Origin: an uncultured Collinsella sp.
GTDB taxonomy: Bacteria > Actinomycetota > Coriobacteriia > Coriobacteriales > Coriobacteriaceae
Length of the DNA stretch: 7,961 nucleotides
NCBI GenBank assembly: GCA_958421035.1
Contig: CATZKS010000099.1
Location: 1 to 7,961 of the forward strand
Reading direction: 5' to 3'
The position numbers and the translations under genes are program-made. Below, in pieces: positions 4,493 through 7,961 of the stretch. The notes below the pieces were generated by a model that did no database searches, was not told where the DNA came from, and saw nothing but the letters and a program-made list of their open reading frames with translations. Position 1 is the stretch's first letter; every line of letters starts with the position of its first letter.

Positions 4493-7051
4493 ATGTTTAC
4501 TCCGCTTATCACCCATGATTCCGACGGTACCGCGCTGGCAGCGCCCGTCAATACTGCGCGTTGTAACGGCGCCACGTACAAGACGTGCACGATCGGTGAC
4601 CTTCGCATTAAGGACGATCGCCTGCGCGCCGCCATCGAGGGCACGGGACATCTCCTGTTCGACGGCGGCATGGGCACCATGCTGCAGGCGGCCGGCATGA
4701 AGGCTGGCGCCCTGCCCGAGCTGCTCAACTTTGAGGAGCCCCAGGTCATTACCGTTATTCAGCGTCAGTACGTCGAGGCCGGCTGCGACGTGATCACCGC
4801 CAACACCTTTGGTGCCAACGCCCACAAGCTCGACGGTGCCGCCACCGTGGCAGATGTCTTTGCCTCCGCCGTCGCCTGCGCCCGCGCGGCCGGCGCCCAC
4901 TACGTCGCCGGCGATATCGGTCCCATCGGCGCGCTGCTTCGCCCCTTGGGCACCCTGAGCTTCGACGAGGCCTATGACCTCTTTGCCGAGGAAGTGCGTG
5001 CCGGCGTCGATGCGGGTGTGGACCTCTTTATTATCGAGACCATGACTGACCTTGCCGAGATCAAGGCGGCGGTCCTCGCCTGCCGCGAGAACTCCGACCT
5101 GCCCGTCTTTGCCACCATGACCTTTGAGGAAGACGGCCGTACCTTCCTGGGAACGAGCCCCGAGGTCGCCGCCATCACCCTCGACGCCATCGGCGCCGAC
5201 GTCCTGGGCATCAACTGCAGCCAGGGCCCGGCCGAGCTCCGAGGACTCGCCGCGCGTATGCTCACCGTCACCGACAAGCCCGTTATGGTGCAGGCCAATG
5301 CGGGACTGCCCCGCGTGGACGATGACGGCAATACCGTCTTTGACATCCAGGCACCCGAATACGCCGAGGCCGTCGCCGGCATGATTGAGGACGGCGTGAG
5401 CGTCGTGGGTGGCTGCTGTGGCACCACGCCCACGCACATGGCGGCACTTCGCACCCTCATCGACAACCACACGCCCAGCCCGCGTCACCGCAAGCCCAGT
5501 ATGTCGGTCACGAGCGCCCAGACGGTCGTGGACCTCCCCTGCGACGGCCACAAGATCGCCGTCATCGGCGAGCGCATCAATCCCACCGGCAAAAAGCGCC
5601 TGCAACAGGCCCTGCGCGACGGCGACCTAGACTACGTCGTGAGCCAGGGCATCAGCCAGCAGGAACAGGGCGCCGACATCCTGGACGTCAACGTAGGCCT
5701 GCCCGAGATCGACGAGGTCAAGATCATCCAGCAGGCGACCGAGCAGCTCCAGGGCTCCACGCTGCTGCCGCTGCAGATCGACTCCACCGACCCCGCAGCC
5801 GTCGAGGCAGCCGTGCGCCGCTACGCCGGCAAGCCCATCATCAACTCGGTCAATGGCAAACGGCAAATCATGGACGAGATTTTTCCCCTAGTCGCCCACT
5901 ACGGCACCAACGTTGTCGGCCTCACGCTCGACGAAGACGGCATCCCCGATACCGCCGAGGCTCGCTTCGCCATCGCCGAGCGCATCGTAACCGAGGCTGC
6001 GCGCTACGGTATCGGACCGGACCGCATCCTCATCGACTGCCTGGTCATGACCGCCTCGACCAATCAACGCCAGGCCGAACAGATTCTGCGCGCCATGTCC
6101 CTGTGCAAGGAACGCCTGGGCGTCAAGTGCGCGCTCGGCGTGTCGAACATCAGCTTTGGCCTGCCTGCCCGCCCGCTGCTGGGCTCGGTCTTTTTGGCCG
6201 CCGCCTTTGGCGCGGGCCTCGATGCCCCCATCATGAACCCGGGCTCCAAGCGCTTTATGGATACCGTCTACAGCTATCGCGTCCTGAGCGTTGAGGACGA
6301 GGGCTCGACCGGATACATCGAACGCTACGCCGGCTGGACCGATCCGTACAAGATCGCCGCGAACCCGGCGGCGGCTCAGGCAGTATCGACCGACACCGCG
6401 CCCGCTGCTGGCACCGCCGGCACTGACAGCAACGACGACCCGATTCGTCGCATGGTCGTCTCGGGCCGCAAAGGCGAGATCGCGGCCGAGACCGAGCGTC
6501 TGCTGGCAGATCACGACGCCATGGACCTCATCAACAATCACTTTATCCCCGCCCTCGACGAGGTCGGAGTCCTCTTTGACCAGGGCAAGTTCTTCTTGCC
6601 GCAGCTCATGGCCTCGGCCGAGGCCGCGCGCGTGGGCTTCGACACCATCAAGCGCCTGATGCCCGCCGGCGAGATTGCCGATAAGGGCAAGATCTGCGTG
6701 GCCACCGTCAAGGGCGATATCCACGATATCGGTAAGAACATCGTCAAGATGCTGCTCGATAACTACGGCTATACCGTCTTTGACCTAGGCCGCGACGTCG
6801 ACCCGCAAGAGGTGCTCAAGACCGTACGGGAGCGTGATATCAAGCTCGTCGGTCTCTCGGCGCTTATGACCACCACGGTCGTCGCCATGGAGGAGACCAT
6901 CAAGTTGCTCCATGCCGAGGTTCCGGGCGTCAAGATCATCGTAGGCGGCGCCGTGCTCACCCCCGAATACGCCAAGCAGATCGGCGCGGACTACTACGCC
7001 AAGGATGCCGCCGAAAGCGCGCGCATCGCCGAAGAGGTCTTTGGGCAGTAA
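4493..7051 (+). CDS. metH: Cobalamin-dependent methionine synthase lacking the activation domain
   Basis: This 852-residue enzyme transfers methyl from 5-methyl-THF through cobalamin to homocysteine. Domains in order: homocysteine-binding barrel (about 45-325), with LLFDGGMGTML (54-64) and zinc cysteines C242 (GINCSQG) and C308/C309 (VGGCCG); pterin-binding barrel (about 350-615), with GERINPTGKKR and NSVNGK; an Ala/Thr-rich linker (about 622-648); a helical B12 cap (about 650-735); and a Rossmann B12 domain, with GDIHDIGKN (741-749), where H744 is the lower cobalt ligand and D742 its partner. T795 stands where E. coli has Ser810. E. coli MetH has 1227 residues; the missing part is the activation domain, encoded just upstream. 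AGGAG overlaps the previous stop codon and lies six bases before this ATG. The first 42 or so residues precede the usual domain start and are unexplained. Confidence 0.97.
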   Translation: MFTPLITHDSDGTALAAPVNTARCNGATYKTCTIGDLRIKDDRLRAAIEGTGHLLFDGGMGTMLQAAGMKAGALPELLNFEEPQVITVIQRQYVEAGCDVITANTFGANAHKLDGAATVADVFASAVACARAAGAHYVAGDIGPIGALLRPLGTLSFDEAYDLFAEEVRAGVDAGVDLFIIETMTDLAEIKAAVLACRENSDLPVFATMTFEEDGRTFLGTSPEVAAITLDAIGADVLGINCSQGPAELRGLAARMLTVTDKPVMVQANAGLPRVDDDGNTVFDIQAPEYAEAVAGMIEDGVSVVGGCCGTTPTHMAALRTLIDNHTPSPRHRKPSMSVTSAQTVVDLPCDGHKIAVIGERINPTGKKRLQQALRDGDLDYVVSQGISQQEQGADILDVNVGLPEIDEVKIIQQATEQLQGSTLLPLQIDSTDPAAVEAAVRRYAGKPIINSVNGKRQIMDEIFPLVAHYGTNVVGLTLDEDGIPDTAEARFAIAERIVTEAARYGIGPDRILIDCLVMTASTNQRQAEQILRAMSLCKERLGVKCALGVSNISFGLPARPLLGSVFLAAAFGAGLDAPIMNPGSKRFMDTVYSYRVLSVEDEGSTGYIERYAGWTDPYKIAANPAAAQAVSTDTAPAAGTAGTDSNDDPIRRMVVSGRKGEIAAETERLLADHDAMDLINNHFIPALDEVGVLFDQGKFFLPQLMASAEAARVGFDTIKRLMPAGEIADKGKICVATVKGDIHDIGKNIVKMLLDNYGYTVFDLGRDVDPQEVLKTVRERDIKLVGLSALMTTTVVAMEETIKLLHAEVPGVKIIVGGAVLTPEYAKQIGADYYAKDAAESARIAEEVFGQ

Positions 7052-7076
7052 CACAACGGAAACAACCGAGCACCAA

Positions 7077-7114
7077 AACGTGCCGCATGTGCCACTTGGC
7101 ACGTGCGGCACGTT
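7077..7114 (+). terminator. Strong 17-bp hairpin after metH, probable operon terminator
   Basis: Arms 7077-7093 and 7098-7114 pair over 17 bp with one U-G wobble and a four-base ACTT loop, starting 25 bases after the metH stop. On the plus strand only TT, then AGAATAG, follows, so the U tract is very weak. On the minus strand the stem is followed by TTTT, but no leftward gene uses it. The right arm runs into the presumed -10 box of the next gene, so the element may instead, or also, be an operator. Confidence 0.6.
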
Positions 7115-7119
7115 AGAAT
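7114..7119 (+). promoter_or_regulatory. Candidate -10 box for the DUF711 gene
   Basis: TAGAAT predicts a transcript start near 7126 and a leader of about 34 bases. TTGGCA lies at 7096-7101, only 12 bases upstream and inside the hairpin. The spacing and words closely match those before metF. Read-through from metH is the alternative source of transcript. Confidence 0.45.
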
Positions 7120-7159
7120 AGACAAGGCTATGCTCGTTTTGGCAGATAGGAGTGCAAGG

Positions 7160-7961
7160 ATGGCGATCACGCCCGCAGAAATCGCGGAAACCCGCGGCAT
7201 GGTTGAGGAGCAGAACCTCGACATCAGGACCATCACCATGGGTGTTTCGCTCATGGGTTGCGGCGACGAGAACCTCGACCGCATGTGCACGAAGATCTAC
7301 GACCACGTGACGCACACGGCTGAGCACCTGGTCGAGACCGCCGAGAACCTCGAGCGCGAGTACGGTATCCCCATCGTCAACAAGCGCGTTTCCGTCACCC
7401 CGGTGGCGCAGATCGCCGCGTGCTGCAAGGATGAGGACCTCACCCCCATCGCGCATGCCCTCGACCGCGCGGCCGAGACGCTCGGCATCGATTACCTGGG
7501 CGGTTTCTCCGCACTCGTCCAGAAGGGCATCGGCGACGCCGACCGCCGCGTCATCCAGTCCATCCCCCAGGCGCTTGCCACCACCAGCCGCGTCTGCTCC
7601 AGCGTCAACGTCGCCAGCCTGCGTGCCGGCATCAACATGGATGCCGTGCTCATGGCCGCCCAGACCATCATCGATGCCGCCAAACTCACGGCCGACCAGG
7701 ATTCCGTCGGCGCTTCCAAGTTTGTCTGCTTTGCCAACATGGTCGAGGACTCCCCGTTTATGGCGGGCGCCGTCCACGGCGGTGGCGAGGCCGACGCCGT
7801 CATCAACGTAGGCGTCTCGGGCCCCGGCGTTATGGCCGCAGCCCTAGAGACACTGCCCGATTCCGCATCGATGATGGAGGTCGCCGAGAAGATTAAGCAG
7901 ACCGCCTTTAAGATCACCCGCGCCGGCGAGCTCATGAGCCGTGAGGCAGCCCGCCGTCTGG
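7160..7961 (+). CDS. DUF711/UPF0210 (PFL-like fold) family protein, cut by right edge
   Basis: The first 267 codons are open to the window edge; family members have about 450 residues, so roughly the last 40% is missing. Recognisable family segments are LDIRTITMGVSLMGC (20-34), GIPIVNKRVSVTP (69-81), IDYLGGFSALVQKG (110-123) and the conserved glycine-rich AGAVHGGGEADAVINVGVSGPG (from 202). These proteins adopt a fold related to pyruvate formate-lyase but have no established reaction. In many Firmicutes the gene follows a small ACT-domain protein (UPF0237); none is present upstream here, although one could lie downstream. AGGAG (7148-7152) lies seven bases before the ATG. The 108-base gap from metH contains a strong hairpin and a -10 box, so it is probably a separate transcription unit. 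It is probably cytoplasmic, with no signal peptide or membrane segment seen. Confidence 0.87.
   Translation, partial: MAITPAEIAETRGMVEEQNLDIRTITMGVSLMGCGDENLDRMCTKIYDHVTHTAEHLVETAENLEREYGIPIVNKRVSVTPVAQIAACCKDEDLTPIAHALDRAAETLGIDYLGGFSALVQKGIGDADRRVIQSIPQALATTSRVCSSVNVASLRAGINMDAVLMAAQTIIDAAKLTADQDSVGASKFVCFANMVEDSPFMAGAVHGGGEADAVINVGVSGPGVMAAALETLPDSASMMEVAEKIKQTAFKITRAGELMSREAARRL

Noticed and set aside
4271..5605. 444-codon open frame antisense to the activation gene and metH
   Set aside because: It has the same cause: GC-rich codon bias on the real strand keeps the opposite frame free of stops. The product is Gly/Val/Asp/His-rich and unlike a known protein, and it spans two real genes.
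7096..7119. Sigma-54 promoter (TGGCAC around -24)
   Set aside because: The GG and GC pairs are not 12 bases apart here or at 2756-2778, and actinobacteria generally lack sigma-54.

Overview
The window is high-GC DNA with long genes, Shine-Dalgarno starts and actinobacterial-style TAGAAT -10 boxes. The gene set (type III glutamine synthetase, a MetH lacking its activation domain, a DUF711 protein) and codon use suggest a gut actinobacterium of class Coriobacteriia, perhaps a Collinsella relative. That placement is an inference; no rRNA or other marker is present.

Layout. (1) 1-90: the probable last 29 codons of a + strand gene of unknown function. (2) 91-307: a convergent intergenic region, AT-rich at first with nested inverted repeats, ending in a clear intrinsic terminator (241-276) for the leftward gene. 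(3) 308-2395, minus: glnN, a full-length type III glutamine synthetase. (4) 2396-2822: a 427-base divergent control region with several dyads. The largest (2475-2512) has four pentamers at an exact 11-base pitch upstream of glnN; others lie upstream of metF. (5) 2823-7051, plus: a compact operon of metF, a stand-alone MetH activation-domain protein, and metH without that domain. (6) 7052-7159: a 17-bp perfect-to-wobble hairpin and a promoter-like TAGAAT. (7) 7160 to the right edge: the first 267 codons of a DUF711/UPF0210 protein.

How the genes work together. MetF reduces 5,10-methylene-THF to 5-methyl-THF. MetH uses that methyl group to convert homocysteine to methionine on cobalamin. The middle protein probably rescues MetH whose cobalamin has been oxidised, using SAM and an electron donor. 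The three are translationally coupled or nearly so (a TAATG overlap, then a Shine-Dalgarno overlapping a stop codon), which fits coordinated supply of subunits for a split MetH. GlnN assimilates ammonium and is separately and divergently controlled.

I see no wholly new system, mobile element, CRISPR array, tRNA or rRNA. The features most worth a second look are the unassigned operator-like dyads, the four-cysteine tail on the MetH activation protein, and the hairpin that may be both terminator and operator.
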